From the NCBI GenBank assembly GCA_965153455.1, contig OZ234499.1:16674271-16738270 (forward strand): 64,000 nt of DNA. The letters run 5' to 3'. Below are positions 23,651 through 35,949 of this stretch, one piece after another. How positions within the stretch are numbered: the stretch's first letter is position 1; every line of letters starts with the position of its first letter. Below the pieces are notes generated by a model. That model worked only from the letters and a program-made list of their open reading frames with translations. It searched no databases and was not told the DNA's origin. Made by a program: the position numbers and the translations under genes. This stretch comes from Sphagnum compactum. Taxonomy: Eukaryota; Bryophyta; Sphagnopsida; Sphagnales.

Positions 23651-25438
23651 TTAAACACTTGCAGGAGGGTGCAAAGACTGGGCATTTGGTGTGGAACTTC
23701 CTTCTGTTGTACCTAAGTACATCTCATGATCCAACAACCTGCACATGACATCTAGAGGTCTATAGTCCCGATAAAATTCCTCCTCAGAAGTAGGCAATTG
23801 CTGAATTGCACCAAGAGACATGAGGACACCACATTGCCTGGTTAACCTTCTGAACTCTGGCAGAAGAACATAGAAGTCTTGGGCTTCCACATGATGCACA
23901 TAATTCCAGCGGAGATTCGAACCAGTGTGCCGATCATGCTTCTTCAGTATCTTAACTGAAGCTGCACAACAATATATCCAAGAGAGAATTTTTAAAAAAA
24001 TGTTCAGTCCACATGTACAGAAGCAGCACTGGCTGAGGCCATTGAAACTGTAATCTTCTTTAGTTTACAATATTCCTGCTGCTGAAAGAACCCTGAGTTT
24101 GTTTTTGCAGGCTAGCTAGATGCATCAGGCCCCATGAGCAAGGTTAACAGAATACTTTGGAGATCACATGTCTTGTCATTCTACAAACACTGGTCAGCAG
24201 CTGCTGACGACATCATGGGAATTGAATGCAAAAGTGCAATAGTTTCTACCTTCATAGTTGATCTTACTGGAATACTCCAGTGTGCGAAAATCCACAAACA
24301 GATTGGCCATCCACCACCGAATTCTTTTGAGCATGCCCACGTCCCAAGAAAGAATGGAAGAGTGAAGATAGTTTTGCTTAGCTTCCTCCTCTCTCGTCAT
24401 CAGATCCGGTTGCTGCACAAGCATTGAAACTAGAGAAAGATCAACAGCTGCTTGTCATGAATGTGCTGCTACTTTGCAGTGCTACAGATTATTATATGAA
24501 AGTCATGACAACATATCGTCCTCTGGATCTAAACAGACAAAATGAATCATGCATGAGCCATGCGTTCTCTACTTCAAAACGGTTTCAGGACCTGCGTGGC
24601 AGACCTGCAAGACATTGAGAGGAAATGAAGATGCCATCATCCACATGTGGTGGCTTACCATCATGAGTGCAGTGTTATGCTGGAGGCGAGCGACGAAAAG
24701 CTTGTTGATCTTTTGGAACTCTGCATCGAGCATGCGCTTGAATATCGTCACTTGTGAACGGAGATGGACATCAGTGTTGTCGCCTGTAGAACGAAAGAGC
24801 TCATGCAGGAAGGCCTCATCCTCCTCATCTATACCGGAATTGCAATTCACAGGCCGCTCAAGACCGGCCTCTACACCCTCGCGTGGTGCCGTCAACATGG
24901 GCTGCGAATTTCCTTGGTTACCACAAGCCATAGCTGTGCTTGGCCAACCCATCAACATACCATTGGACCATGCCACCAGCACGGGCTGCGAATTGCCGCA
25001 AATGATACCTGGTTTTAGCCAACCCAACTGTACACCGTTGGACCATGTATGGGGCTGAAAAAGCAAGGGTTGAAAAATACCACAAATCATAGCTGTGCTT
25101 GGCCAAGTACCCAGCTGCACTACACCGTTGGACCATGTCCGGGGCTGAGAAAGAAATGCATCATCGAAATCCAAATCCTCGATGTCTTCGAGTCCACAAT
25201 TCGTAGTCGCTGTGGTACGGTGGTACTGACTACGACTACCCAGTTCGACCCAACCGTGGTCATGGGTGAGGCCGGAAACAGGCAAAGCAGCCGGCTTATC
25301 TCCGCCAGAGACGGATATGCTCGATTGCACAAAAAGCTTGATATACTCCTTAAGCATCTTATAATCCAAAAACAGCTGCTCTCTGTAGTTCAGAGGCATG
25401 ATCATCATGGTTCGCGACAGTTTCCGTCCGAACTTCAT
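23651..25438 (-). CDS. SPX-C: SPX-domain protein with internal WSNG repeats, three exons
   Basis: Exons on the minus strand are 25438-24659, 24412-24250 and 23961-23651, with donors GTAAGC and GTAGAA and acceptors ending TGTGCAG. The product is 417 aa, with the same intron phases (0, 1) as SPX-A and SPX-B. It begins MKFGRKLSRT. The ligand-site motifs look intact: FLDYKMLKEYIKLF (23-36), FQKINKLFVA (241-250) and SVKILKKHDRHTGSNLR at the start of exon 3. Between the two halves of exon 1 is a long insertion with an acidic patch (EDIEDLDFDDAF) and three tandem units of about 28 residues (98-127, 128-155, 156-182), each with WSNG, then W/L-K/P, I/MxCG and QP. The insertion makes exon 1 260 codons against 119 and 135 in the paralogues. 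The C-terminal tail has no recognised domain. The role is inferred as phosphate sensing; the repeats are of unknown function. Confidence 0.8.
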
Positions 25439-25999
25439 CTTGCCCAGACCTCGAAAAACTGTATCACCGCTCGCTCTTGATCGCCTCTATCAGAGTACTA
25501 CCAGCACTCACCTTATAATGCACAAAAAGGGGGATAAAAAAAACAACACCACATATCGATGAACTTGGCTGCAATTAAAACTCGACAACTATCTATAAAA
25601 GGACTTGAAGGGACCTGCAATGAAGCATGCGGAGGTTTGCAATCACCTTGGCAATGCGTCTACAACCGCGAACTTGGAAGAAAAGAGCACTGAGGAAGAT
25701 CGCCTCAGGCGCCACTCTTTGCACCTGTCAACCAGGAATGATCTGCAAGCTGCTTCAGATCGGGACAGCTGAGCGTGGATTGCACATTCCCATGCCACAG
25801 TCCTTAAGAAACCAGAGTAGTTCTCAGACCACGAGACTGAACCTTCAATGTGGTAGCGTGAATATAGGTCTGATCTCTTCCTCACCTCTGATCTCTCCGT
25901 CGTCGTCTCCGTGCTGCTGTTTTTTACTTACCGTTCAAAGAAGTATAAATCCCTTATACGTCCTTAGATCTGTGCTAGAACCTTGATACCCTCGATGCG

Positions 26000-26925
26000 A
26001 TTCGTCCAGAACTCAGTCATAACATGGATATAGAATGGATCATGGTGCAGTGATAGGTGCTGGGTCACATCTGCAATGCCCTGTAATGCCACCAAACTGC
26101 TTTCTAAATAATTTGGGAATAATTGCTACCCTTGGATGATTATAATTTTCATTAGACTTTATCATCTAGATCCCATGAGAAACCCTAGATTCTTCTTGAA
26201 CCCATGAACATCTGGAACTCTAGCTCCAAAAATAGCACCAAGTTTCTACATGACAATTTATGGGTAACTTTTAGATGGACATCCTCCACTGCAAGCTTTT
26301 CCCAAACTCATTTGTTTTCTAAATAATTAGTGTGGTGAAGTTTTGAAGAACATATGCATAAGCACAGACTTAAGACTCATAATTGGTACCTCTATATTTG
26401 TGCCTTATACAAGTCAATGCCATGAAACAACTGCCAGGAATGGAGCTCCATCTTGTATATGACATGAGGTTTCTGTGACCACATATAAACTATCCCCCAA
26501 CACAATTGTAGATCTGCCAGGAACACATGTGGACACTTCTTTACACATCTAAAGATGTGCTGTGCAAGAATATTATCATAATGTAGTTTTGCAGATACAA
26601 GAAAATGTATGTAAGCTGCTTCCAAGTCCCAAACTAATTCCATGTGTCCACAAAAATCTAAATGAAGATCTCCATTCATTCAACAGTTGTCATTTTGTCA
26701 ATCCTTTGAACCTCTCTCAATTGGAAATACCTTGCTAATTGCAGTAGATTAATTAAACACTTGCAGGAGGGTGCAAAGAATGGGCATTTGGTGTGGAACT
26801 TCGTTCTGTTGTACCTAAGTAGATCTCATGATCCAACAACCTGCACATGACATCTAGAGGTCTATAGTCCCGATAAAATTCCTCCTCAGAAGTAGGCACT
26901 TGCTGAATTGCACCAAGAGACATAG
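26000..26925 (-). pseudogene. Duplicated 3' end of SPX-C (exon 3 fragment plus 3' flank)
   Basis: The segment from about 26611 to 26925 repeats 23511-23820 almost base for base, including AATTAAACACTTGCAGGAGG and the exon 3 coding tail down to the point encoding LGAIQQ. The segment 26015-26130 repeats 23060-23115 in the same order. The copy stops abruptly after ttgcaccaagagacat and joins unrelated DNA. It contains the last part of exon 3 with an extra stop (AAGTAGATCTCATG against AAGTACATCTCATG, read on the plus strand). It lies directly upstream of SPX-C and cannot code for a domain. Confidence 0.85.
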
Positions 26926-26939
26926 GGTTGTAGCCAACA

Positions 26940-28000
26940 TTTTTTCATCAAGGTTAGAAAATTTAATGGCACAGGTCTGAACCCCAAGATTGACCTCACA
27001 CCTAAGGAGGTTTGTGAGGAAAACATAGAAAAGGTTTTTGGCAAAGTGGCAAAGTTTAAAACCACATATACTCAATTGTATGCAAACACAAAAAAGAGTT
27101 GTTGAAATTATGTTGAAAGATATATGGGACAACCATTGTTACAAATAACAAATTCATGTTGTGGGTGGTCAAGGGCTACATAGCACAAGCTAAGGGCTAT
27201 AATGTGAATTGCATTAGAGCGGCAGCTTTGACTACCAAAGAGAAGGCTCGTAGATTAGTGGCCCGAAAAGATAAAAGGCACAAAGTTTTCAGACATGTCA
27301 AAGTTAAATGGTGGGTTGGAGGTCTCTTGCAAGACCAAAGGTGGTGATGTATGTAAGAGTTCTATTGTTGCAATAGGATCCTAGTAGATCGACTTGTCCA
27401 TATGGTATTTCGGCATCAGTTATTGCCATGGTGTAGGATCTACATTGTTTTTGGGTGAACTATTTAAAAGCTTAGGACAAAAGCTTGCCATGCTTGAGGG
27501 TGAGGCAACAAAATTGTCAGAGAAGTTAATCAAGTTGGACAATCATATATAATATGGACAATCAAGTTAATCAAGTTGGACAATCATATATAATATGGAC
27601 AATCATAAAGCAATTGCGGTTGAGGCCCAAGAAGGTCTTGACATGTTAAGTCTAAATTGAACGAACTCACAAGTCAAGTTGAGCTTTTGAAAGAGTAGAT
27701 TTGAACTTTAATGTGGTCCCCTAGTTCATTTTTTGGTTTGTCCTGTAAGTCTAAACTTGGTGCATTAATATTGAATTTTGAATTTTCCCACTCAGATTTG
27801 CCAAGGGGCGAATGGACGGGAGGAGGAACTTTAGTCTCTTATTCATCAACAGCACCTTGCATAGAGAGAAATGGAAACCTCTCAGACCTTACTGGCGGAC
27901 AAATTGTCAAAGGCAATAAAAGGAAAGGATTTATTTCAAGATACAAAATTGGAAAATTGAGACAAAAATGGCAGGCATCAAAAAGGGCCTAGCATGTATG
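26940..28000 (+). pseudogene. Degenerate coding relic upstream of the RING-H2 frame
   Basis: Several short plus-strand frames follow one another. One reads GLNPKIDLTPKEVCEEN near 26970-27020; another (27156-27347) reads VKGYIAQAKGYNVNCIRAA and is rich in Lys/Arg. A 35-bp piece (AATCAAGTTGGACAATCATA) is duplicated at about 27530-27600. I do not recognise the protein. Position and strand suggest the N-terminal part of the same broken multi-frame gene that ends with the RING-H2 domain. Confidence 0.35.
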
Positions 28001-28030
28001 GCAAGACAACAAGTTGCAATTTAGCAATAA

Positions 28031-28413
28031 TTGGGAAGTATGGAGAAAAGAAGGGGTTCCTCATTTTGGCCACACCCATCTTGCCCTATCAATGTGGAAA
28101 CCCCTATCATCCTTGTTAAACCTTGTGGGTTTTGTAAAACATGGTACAACTTGTATGACATAGTGGCCATTTCATGTAAGCACACTTACCACCCTTTTTG
28201 TTTGGGTGAATTATTGAAGAATGAGAATAAATGTTATGCTTGTGGAGATTTTGGTGGACCAGTTTTGGGTTTCATGAAAGGGATGAAGAGCTACATACAC
28301 AAGCTAAAACAATGCGGTTGGATGAATTGCATGACCAATCGAAGCAAACATTGCAAGAAGAAGTTGGATTATCTTTTATGTTTGGTGAGTTCCACATTTC
28401 CTTGTTGAATTGA
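28031..28413 (+). pseudogene. RING-H2 zinc finger gene, frameshifted
   Basis: The frame from 28031 gives CGFC, then SCKHTYHPFC, then KCYAC. The spacing is C-x2-C-x13-C-x-H-x2-H-x2-C-x10-C-x2-C, a textbook C3H2C3 RING of the kind found in E3 ubiquitin ligases. About 25 bases after the last Cys, the better frame shifts by one: the overlapping frame (28231-28413) reads WWTSFGFHERDEELHTQ and LDELHDQSKQTLQEEVGL. This is a plausible continuation, so a frameshift has broken the gene. It probably belongs to a repeated, element-borne gene rather than a conserved host gene, but that is inference. Confidence 0.55.
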
Positions 28414-28559
28414 TTTTGAAGGTCTATGGATCTTTTCATTTCCATTATAGTTCACTTGCCTGTTACTTAGGGTTCCATCTTAGGACAGTTGTGTTTTGAT
28501 AAGAAATCCATGAACCAAAAATGTTAATGAAAAATTGGTGTACTCTCCTTGTTATTGTC

Positions 28560-29110
28560 AGAAAGTAATCGTTTGATTTGAACTATTTATAGGGCTAAAA
28601 AGAAACATTTGTTTGATTTATGGTACTTGAATAATGTTAATGAACAAAAGTTGCTAGTTTGTGGTGTTATTAGTGTTTGTGACAAGCAGACCTTTACTTT
28701 GGGTGGTAAAAAAAAAAATTATTTCATTTGTAATTCCTTATGGTGCTTTTGAAAAGTGGTCCTTTGATTTGTGTTGCTTTTGGTGCTTGTTTGAAACACC
28801 TCTTTGATTTGTATTGCTTTGGGTGCTAAGTAGAAGCAATTGAGTGGCTTGTGGTGCTCTTTGTGCTTGTGAAAAGCAATGTTTCTAGGCTTTTAATACT
28901 AATGAGTGCTTCTGGTGCTTCTAGTGCTTCTAAAGCAATAGATTGATTTCTAATGCTTTGAGTGCTAATGAAGAAGTAAATATTTGATTTGGATTGTTTT
29001 CAATCCTAATGAAAATCAATTGTGTCATGTGCAATGTTTGCAATGCTTGTGAAAAAAAATAAATTGATTTACCATGCTTTTAGTGCTGAGAAAAAACAAT
29101 TATCTGACAT
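28560..29110 (+). repeat. Degenerate minisatellite, unit about 50-60 bp
   Basis: Variants of TTTGATTTGTGGTGCTTTTG, GTGCTTGTGAAAAGCAA and AGTGCTAATGAAGAA alternate about nine times. There is no coding frame. It abuts MITE copy A. Confidence 0.65.
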
Positions 29111-29300
29111 GTAGTGGTCTTGTTACTTGTGAGAAAGGTCTTTTCAAATGATAATATATGGTTGTACTTTAGGTGTTTTAACATATTGGAATTAAAAGGA
29201 CTATATTGTTTTTATTTTTACTACCACATGAAGAGTTTGTTTCAATTTGGTAATTTTTGTCATTATGCCTATTACATGCAAGTAGCATGTCAGAACTTAA

Positions 29301-30117
29301 GGTGAAAGCACACTATGGTGACCCCCTTTGGGACACTTCTAGGTCTAGTATTATAATACATACTATATAATTGTTCCAAAAGCATGGTACATTTAATTTT
29401 GGGTATCAATGTTGGTTTTTGGGCCTTACAACAATTATTTTTACAAAACTAATGTTTGTCATATTATTTTTAAAAGAATAATAAATTTCATTATCTATAT
29501 TGAAAGATCCATGAATATATTCATGATATACATTGCTATAATAGGGCCATAGTTTCGTTTTGACTGCACTAACTTTAGGGCTTCATTAGTCATTAAAATA
29601 ATCAATTTTAATGAAATAAAATAAATGTCCCATCTAGCTATGCTTGTTATCTTCTATGTGGATGTGATTTCTTGTCAAAATTTCAATTTACAACAAATTT
29701 ATCGCATCTTTGTTCAAAAAACTCATTTTTTGAAATGAAAATTTACAAATTAATCACATGGTTTCCAACATGGTTCATATTATGTGAAATGACATGGTTC
29801 AATATACCTTCAACTTTCATAAAGTACATTTTATAAAATGTACTTTATGAAAGTTGAAGGTATATTGAACCATGTATGTTTTGAATACATAAATACATTA
29901 CATTTGTTTTCACAAATATATTCCAATCTCCCACTTTATAAAATGAAATGAAATAATTTCTTTTCTAATATCTTGCTTAGGTTATATTCTAACATAATAT
30001 GCAAAAACATTGTGAAAATCTTTCAAAAGTTTGAGGTGGGATACACTCAAACATGCACATCCTTGAAAAGTAATACAATGTGACACCCCAAAGGGGGTCA
30101 CCATAGTGTCTTTCACC
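29301..30117. mobile_element. MITE family copy A (817 bp)
   Basis: It starts GGTGAAAGCACACTATGGTG and ends with the inverted counterpart CACCATAGTGTCTTTCACC, giving terminal inverted repeats of about 31 bp with few mismatches. The possible target duplication is six bases (ACTTAA/CCTTAG, imperfect). The ends match copies B and C. It is AT-rich and non-coding, with a perfect palindrome in the interior. It is non-autonomous. Confidence 0.8.
29792..29875. repeat. Perfect 84-bp palindrome inside MITE copy A
   Basis: The 42 bases from 29792 (ACATGGTTCAATATACCTTC onwards) are followed with no spacer by their exact reverse complement, ending GGTATATTGAACCATGT at 29875. I checked every base of both arms and they are identical. 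Confidence 0.95.
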
Positions 30118-30559
30118 CCTTAGGCATATTGAACATGGTTTTACTAGATCCACCTATCTACAAAGCCAAAATCATAGCCTTGGAGCGCTCAGCAGTAACC
30201 CATTGGGCTTCTAATCTTGCAATGGCAACCAGCTAACAAGCCTCCTTCTTCTCCCAAGGGTTATGTTGATGAAGTTGTGTCCCCACTAAAAGTGTAACTT
30301 TTGAATTCTGTTACAAGTATTATAACTGTGCAACTTGATGAGATATGCATAACCCACAAGCGTACTTCCCAAGACGGAGGTTTACATGCCATAGTTTCTA
30401 ATAAGAACAAATTGCAATATTTTGCAAATCACAGTGACAATATTCTGTCTCTTATGTTTAAGGACTGTAATTTATTTTGCACTACAAAACATTTTGAAAT
30501 CATGATTTGTATAATCTATACAATTGCATGCTAATGTTTTAAATTCTTTTTTGATTGCC

Positions 30560-31310
30560 ATAACCTATTGCATTTGAGATGTGGGAATAGATTTGCCAAG
30601 TTCAACAAAGACAATGATCAACACAGGGAGAAAGGTTGGAGGTGTAGACTCCATAATCTCCAATGGAGGTCAAATTTCAAAGGTGAAAAAAATCATTCTG
30701 TCAGTGGTACCATGCACCACTAATTCAATGCATGTGGAGCCACTAATTGATAATATGTGGAATGTTCCTAAATATGTGCCAATGGAGGTGATGAGCACAG
30801 GTCAGTAATTAGTTCTTTTTATCATGTAATTAAATAGATTAAATGGAAAGTTTTCTTCTAATATGCAAATGTAAGCCACCACTATCTACACTGTTGTACC
30901 CAAATGTTTCCCAAATTACATGCTAATGTTTAGCTCATGTGTGGAATTCAGGGCCTTCAGAATTTCTTGAATTTGTTGCTAAGCCTAACAACAAGGAAGA
31001 TAACAATGGGAAGATGGTAGTCCCATTTCCAAACACAATGTGTGTATTACAAATGACAATTGTGGACATCAACCTAGGTATTCATTTGTGAAAGATTGTC
31101 CACATGTAAAAGAAGTCCCAAAAGAACAAAACAAGTATTCATTTGAGAAGCGAAAGGTAGCTTTTCAACATGAATCTGGGCTAGCAAGGGAAAATGCTTC
31201 TATTTTTGAGCTGAAAAAAAAAACAATAACAAAGACAACCCTATCTAATCTTGAACATGAGATGAAAATAGCAGGGAAATGGCAAGGAGCCAAGTTTTCC
31301 AAGCTGTAAA
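30560..31310 (+). CDS. Possible two-exon remnant of an unrecognised gene
   Basis: One open frame (30581-30808) runs to a possible donor (ACAG|GTCAGT, about 30801). A second block starts after TTCAG near 30952 with PSEFLEFVAKPNNKEDNNGK and continues, after a frame change near 31040, into CGHQPRYSFVKDCPHVKE and a Lys-rich segment ending at 31309. The product is not recognised. The frame change suggests a decayed gene or one borne by a mobile element. Confidence 0.25.
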
Positions 31311-31319
31311 GAATCAAAG

Positions 31320-33445
31320 AAAAGTTTAACCTTAGCTTCAGATATTGGACATGTAACTTCCAGGGCTCAGAACAATAAAGACAAGCTGGGGCTTGCTCTT
31401 GTTACTTGGAGCAAGAAAGCTATGTTGATTTAGGATATATCTCTTGAGTAAATTGGTGAGGTTCAAGTATTTTTTACTTTGGTTTTGGTAGGCCCTAGGT
31501 AATTTGACATGTAAAGTTAATTTGTAGACTTGGGCAAGTTGCACCTAGATAACAATATGTTATTAATTTCCAAATGTGACTTCAAGTATTTTCTCACACA
31601 CATTTAGATACACTTCAATGATATTGTGTCTAATCGGTGACTCTTAAGTTTGTATTTGATCATTTATATTTTTGCAATATGACATGTTGGAATTTAGTTA
31701 TGAAAATGCCTAAGTTGTTTAAAATCAATGATTTACCTTCATGTGGTATTACTGGGTCCTTCTAGACCCAATTGATTCTCTATATCTTGAGTGTATAGTA
31801 ATCATATCTTAAAGGTATGAAGGAAAGAATTTAATTACCTATTACCTTAAGGTAATAACACTTAAGCCACCATAAGCACAAGGTAAGCACTAAAAATGAG
31901 TAGAAATAACATAACCATGGGTACTTAGCTCGCAATAGACAATAATCATCATAAGGTAGACCTAGGCATGATAAACCATCATACCTAAGAAGGCTCGATA
32001 CATCTAGAATGTGTAATCATCCATGTTCTTATCATTTCAATAATGAACACATGTATTTTCAAACCAATAGACCATATATTTGTCTTATAAACAATTTAAT
32101 GTGTTATTTGTCCCTTAAATAGGTAATAAGCACTATAAGTACAAGGTAAACATTAGGTGAAGGATCATTTAAAGAAAGATTCAACATACAAATCAAACAC
32201 CATAAGCACTCAGTTTATGGTAAAACACACATGAATTCACTTTTGAACAGATAGTAAACCACTAAGCAACAAAGACATTTGCTTAATAATATAACACAAA
32301 AATAACTATTAGTCCAAAAGAAAAACAATTTTGTCAATTCCATTATATATATACATGAGTTATTTGCTGCAATGTGGAAATAATCATGAGTTATATGTGG
32401 AAATGTACATGAATTATATGACTACTTCTTTCACAAAACAATAGAAGGATCTTTCACCTAATAAAATTATGATGTTCATACTCTATAAGTGAAAAACAAT
32501 GTAAGGTTTAGGGATCTTTATTTCAAAACCTTGGAAACATGACATCAATTAAATCAACCTTCCAAGGTTCCACCATTGCACAATTTGCAAATTCAACTAC
32601 ACATCAAATTTGTATTATGCTTTTGAAACAAATGTTGGATAAAAATTTTACCTATTTAGTTTCATTTGAAGTAGTCTTCAAGGAAAAATGGCAATTTTGT
32701 CCACTTTCCCACTAGTGATCACACGGAGTTGATTTTGGATAGTATGTTCATGCATCAAGTCTGCAACAAATGCCTCCCCTTCACTTGACTCCATTGGATC
32801 TACATCAAATCCCTCCCCTTCATAGCTTGACTCCACTATGTTCATTAGGTCTGCATCAAATCCCTCCCCTTCATCACCAATAGCTTTGAAATACTATTTG
32901 ATCCATTTCAATAGTTCCCAAAATGGAAAGACCATTGTGTGCATTTGAAGTTCAAAGATTTCAATCCAGAAGTTTGATTCCTTTCAACAAACAACAAAAA
33001 ATGGAATTAGATCAAATTATGAAGTAATAGATGTAAATAATGTTCATTTTTATCCTTAGTTCAAAAATTGAAATAACCAGAGAATTGTTTTTAAGATAGA
33101 TATCAAACTTTATAACCAAGAGACATTAAAAATAAATAGTTCATGCATAGACTAGATACGAAAACAATTGGAACAACCGATATGGAATATTACTCACAAG
33201 TGGAATAAGAATTAATCTAGCAAACTTGTTGCTTTTATTACATCAATAATGCAATTCAAAACATCAAATCTTAGTTCATAAGTTGCATAATTGCCTATGA
33301 CAGAATGCATAGTGGGTGGCATTATGAACTTGGATGCAACTATTAGGTGTGAGTATGTATGCTGGAGGTTTATCATCTCAAAGAACGTAAGTACAACTAC
33401 TTGCCTATAGCCTCTCATACCAATATCCCCTTCAACATATGAATA
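31320..33445. other. AT-rich intergenic DNA with scattered CACCATAAGCA-type repeats
   Basis: No gene is supported. Loose phrases such as CACCATAAGCACAAGGTAAG (31870) foreshadow the minisatellite at 36-38 kb. CTCCCCTTCAxxxCTTGACTCC and TCTGCATCAAATCCCTCCCC are each repeated near 32775-32880. Confidence 0.5.
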
Positions 33446-34926
33446 ACCCCACTAGTCTTCAAAGGATTCCTCCACACTGTGTACAACTTTATCCACTAGC
33501 AATAGCCAAAATTGCTCATTTGTTTCATTGTTAGGAATAATAGCAACGTTGTCCCCAACATAAACTCCATATGTTATCCATTCACCACCAGTGCCATTTT
33601 CGATCTCCTCATGAAGATCAATCATCATATTCTTGACCTCCACACTATTGGCAGGTTTGATCCTTTTCAATTTCCATGCAAGGACATGTAACTCATTCTC
33701 GCATCTCCCATTTGGAATCTTATCAATGCAAGCAACACAAAAAACATGAAATGTTGTGACATTGAAGCAAGGTAAGGTCTTTGTGGGATACATAACGTAT
33801 CTAGTGCATATTTTAGCTGCCACAGATTATATCACAATTCAATGGCTCGGACCTGTCCACCTCACCAACCTTTACATTCCAAAAGAATTTGTTAATTTTT
33901 TGTGTCCATTTTAGTGGGCAACATGGTATTTGTTGGTCTCAAATTTTAGAAACCTAACAATTTCATCTACATTCTGCAATTTTTTTCCTTGAGGTTTGAT
34001 CTACTCCTTCTTAACTTCTTCTCTTTTCAATAAAGCTCCAGCGCCATCCACCTCGCCTTTCCCATGGCCAATTGCAAAAAAGTTCCAAATCATCTCACAA
34101 CCAATTGGTAAGTCATCAAAAATTGCCAAAAAAGGGTATCGAAAAACAAAGTACCAAGCTTTTGCAAATTTGAATTGACCACTACATCCATCACTCTAAA
34201 CAAAGTGGGATTTTAGAGAACAACCTTGCTTTTTCAAATGTTGTTAATGCAACATGAAAGCATGTTGTACGAATAACATGTCATGCATTGTCATCTAGCA
34301 CATAGTAGTGGACTTCTTTAATCACTTTAGGTTCATCTAAATAATCAAATCAGGGATCCTTCCTCTAGGCAATTTGAACCAAAATTGATACTTGAAAATT
34401 ATGCCAGTGCATATTTTGTATCTCATTTTGGACCCTCATGGTATAATTTTTGAAGAAGTCAGTGCATGAAATAACAAATCCATTTGGCATGGTTTCAAAC
34501 AACTTTTTGAATTGCACATCTTGCCATCTAGCTAAGAAGTTGTGCAATACAAACTTTTCCAACGTAGGTTTCAAGTAAAATATCAATTCTCTAGGTGGCA
34601 TCTCATGAAACCTAATCTTGGGTGTTTTATTTTCTTTTCCATCCTCATTGTGCCCTACCACCTCATAGCCTATGTTGCGCCATTGGATGAAGGCATCAGA
34701 ACTTAGTTCATTTGGACATAATGAAAATGACTTCACGCCACAACAAGCACAGTCACCCATAAGGCAACCTCTTTGGTGCCACTTAGCACTTGGCTCCTTC
34801 TCATAAACAATTGAAGCCCATAGAGTAGTTAAACCACTATATGTCAATAGATGTGCATGACAACTATTAGAAGAAGTGGCATCTACATTCATTACACAAA
34901 TATTAATGCAAGAACACATGCAATTG

Positions 34927-35727
34927 GGTGAAAGCACACTAAGGGTGAGTCACTTTTGCTCAAAAAAGGTGATGTATAACAAGTATTATAATATGCAATA
35001 AGCTAAAATCTTGATGGCATCCTTTGGTTAACCTAAACACAAGCAAAAAACTTTAGAATTTACACAACAACATTATGGAATTCAAAGCATTTTGAATCAA
35101 AATTAATCCTAATCTAGTGGTTAGATGAGGAGGATTCAATAAAATCAATGTACATAGAATATATAACTTATAGTTTTTCAACGGCCATAGGGCCTCATGT
35201 TTGTGATCCATGAAACATTACCAAACAAAAGGAAATTGAAAAAATAATGCAATGCCCATCTATAAAATCTCCTTCTCTTTGATGTGGTAGTGGTTTTCTC
35301 CTCGAAGAAGATATTATTACACATTCATTGCTAAAAAAATGCAAAAAACACATTTTTTGAATGGGACTTCATCCAAAAGTTTTAAATTTCTAAATTTCTT
35401 TAAATTTAATTGATGTATATCAATATCATACACCATAAAAAAAGTCACCCAATAATTCCATCAACAACTTTATTTTTAAAGTACATATTCAAATTTTCAA
35501 ACTCTATGATGGTATTATTTAGTCACAAATATATTCCATAAATTCAAATTTTTCAATGTTTGTTAGAATTTTCAAAATAATTGAGTAGATTAAGTCTAAA
35601 GCTGATCAAATATACTTAAAACAAGTAAAAAGAATCCAAGATGTGATGTCCATATGTTACCAAAATTTTAATTACAAATAAATTATACTTGTGACAACAA
35701 TTTTGGGGGGGCTTAGTGGCTTTCACC
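34927..35727. mobile_element. MITE family copy B (801 bp), inserted in the transposase-like gene
   Basis: It starts GGTGAAAGCACACTAAGGGT and ends CTTAGTGGCTTTCACC, giving inverted termini. It is flanked by CAATTG (34921-34926) and AAATTG (35728-35733), a six-base target duplication with one difference. The interior is about 800 bases and is homologous to copy C in the opposite orientation. The host gene reads GKGIHDN on one side and CMCSC on the other, continuous if the element is removed. Confidence 0.9.
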
Positions 35728-35949
35728 AAATTGTCATGTATCCCTTTTCCACTCACTCTCATGTCATTGAAGCCTTGTAGCAACTCGTTGAGTTCTTGAT
35801 GATACCAACAACAACATGTGTTCCAAGTATTAAGTCGTCGCACCCACCAAGGCTTTAGTGCTTGGAAAATGCTGAGCATCACCTGGGCATCTGGATGAAC
35901 ATTTTTAAATGTTGTGAAAAACTCCAACTATCAATCACAACATGACACA

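Noticed and set aside
24134-25480. Plus-strand frames of up to 169 codons
   Set aside because: They lie antisense to the exons of SPX-C, which has canonical splice sites and SPX motifs.
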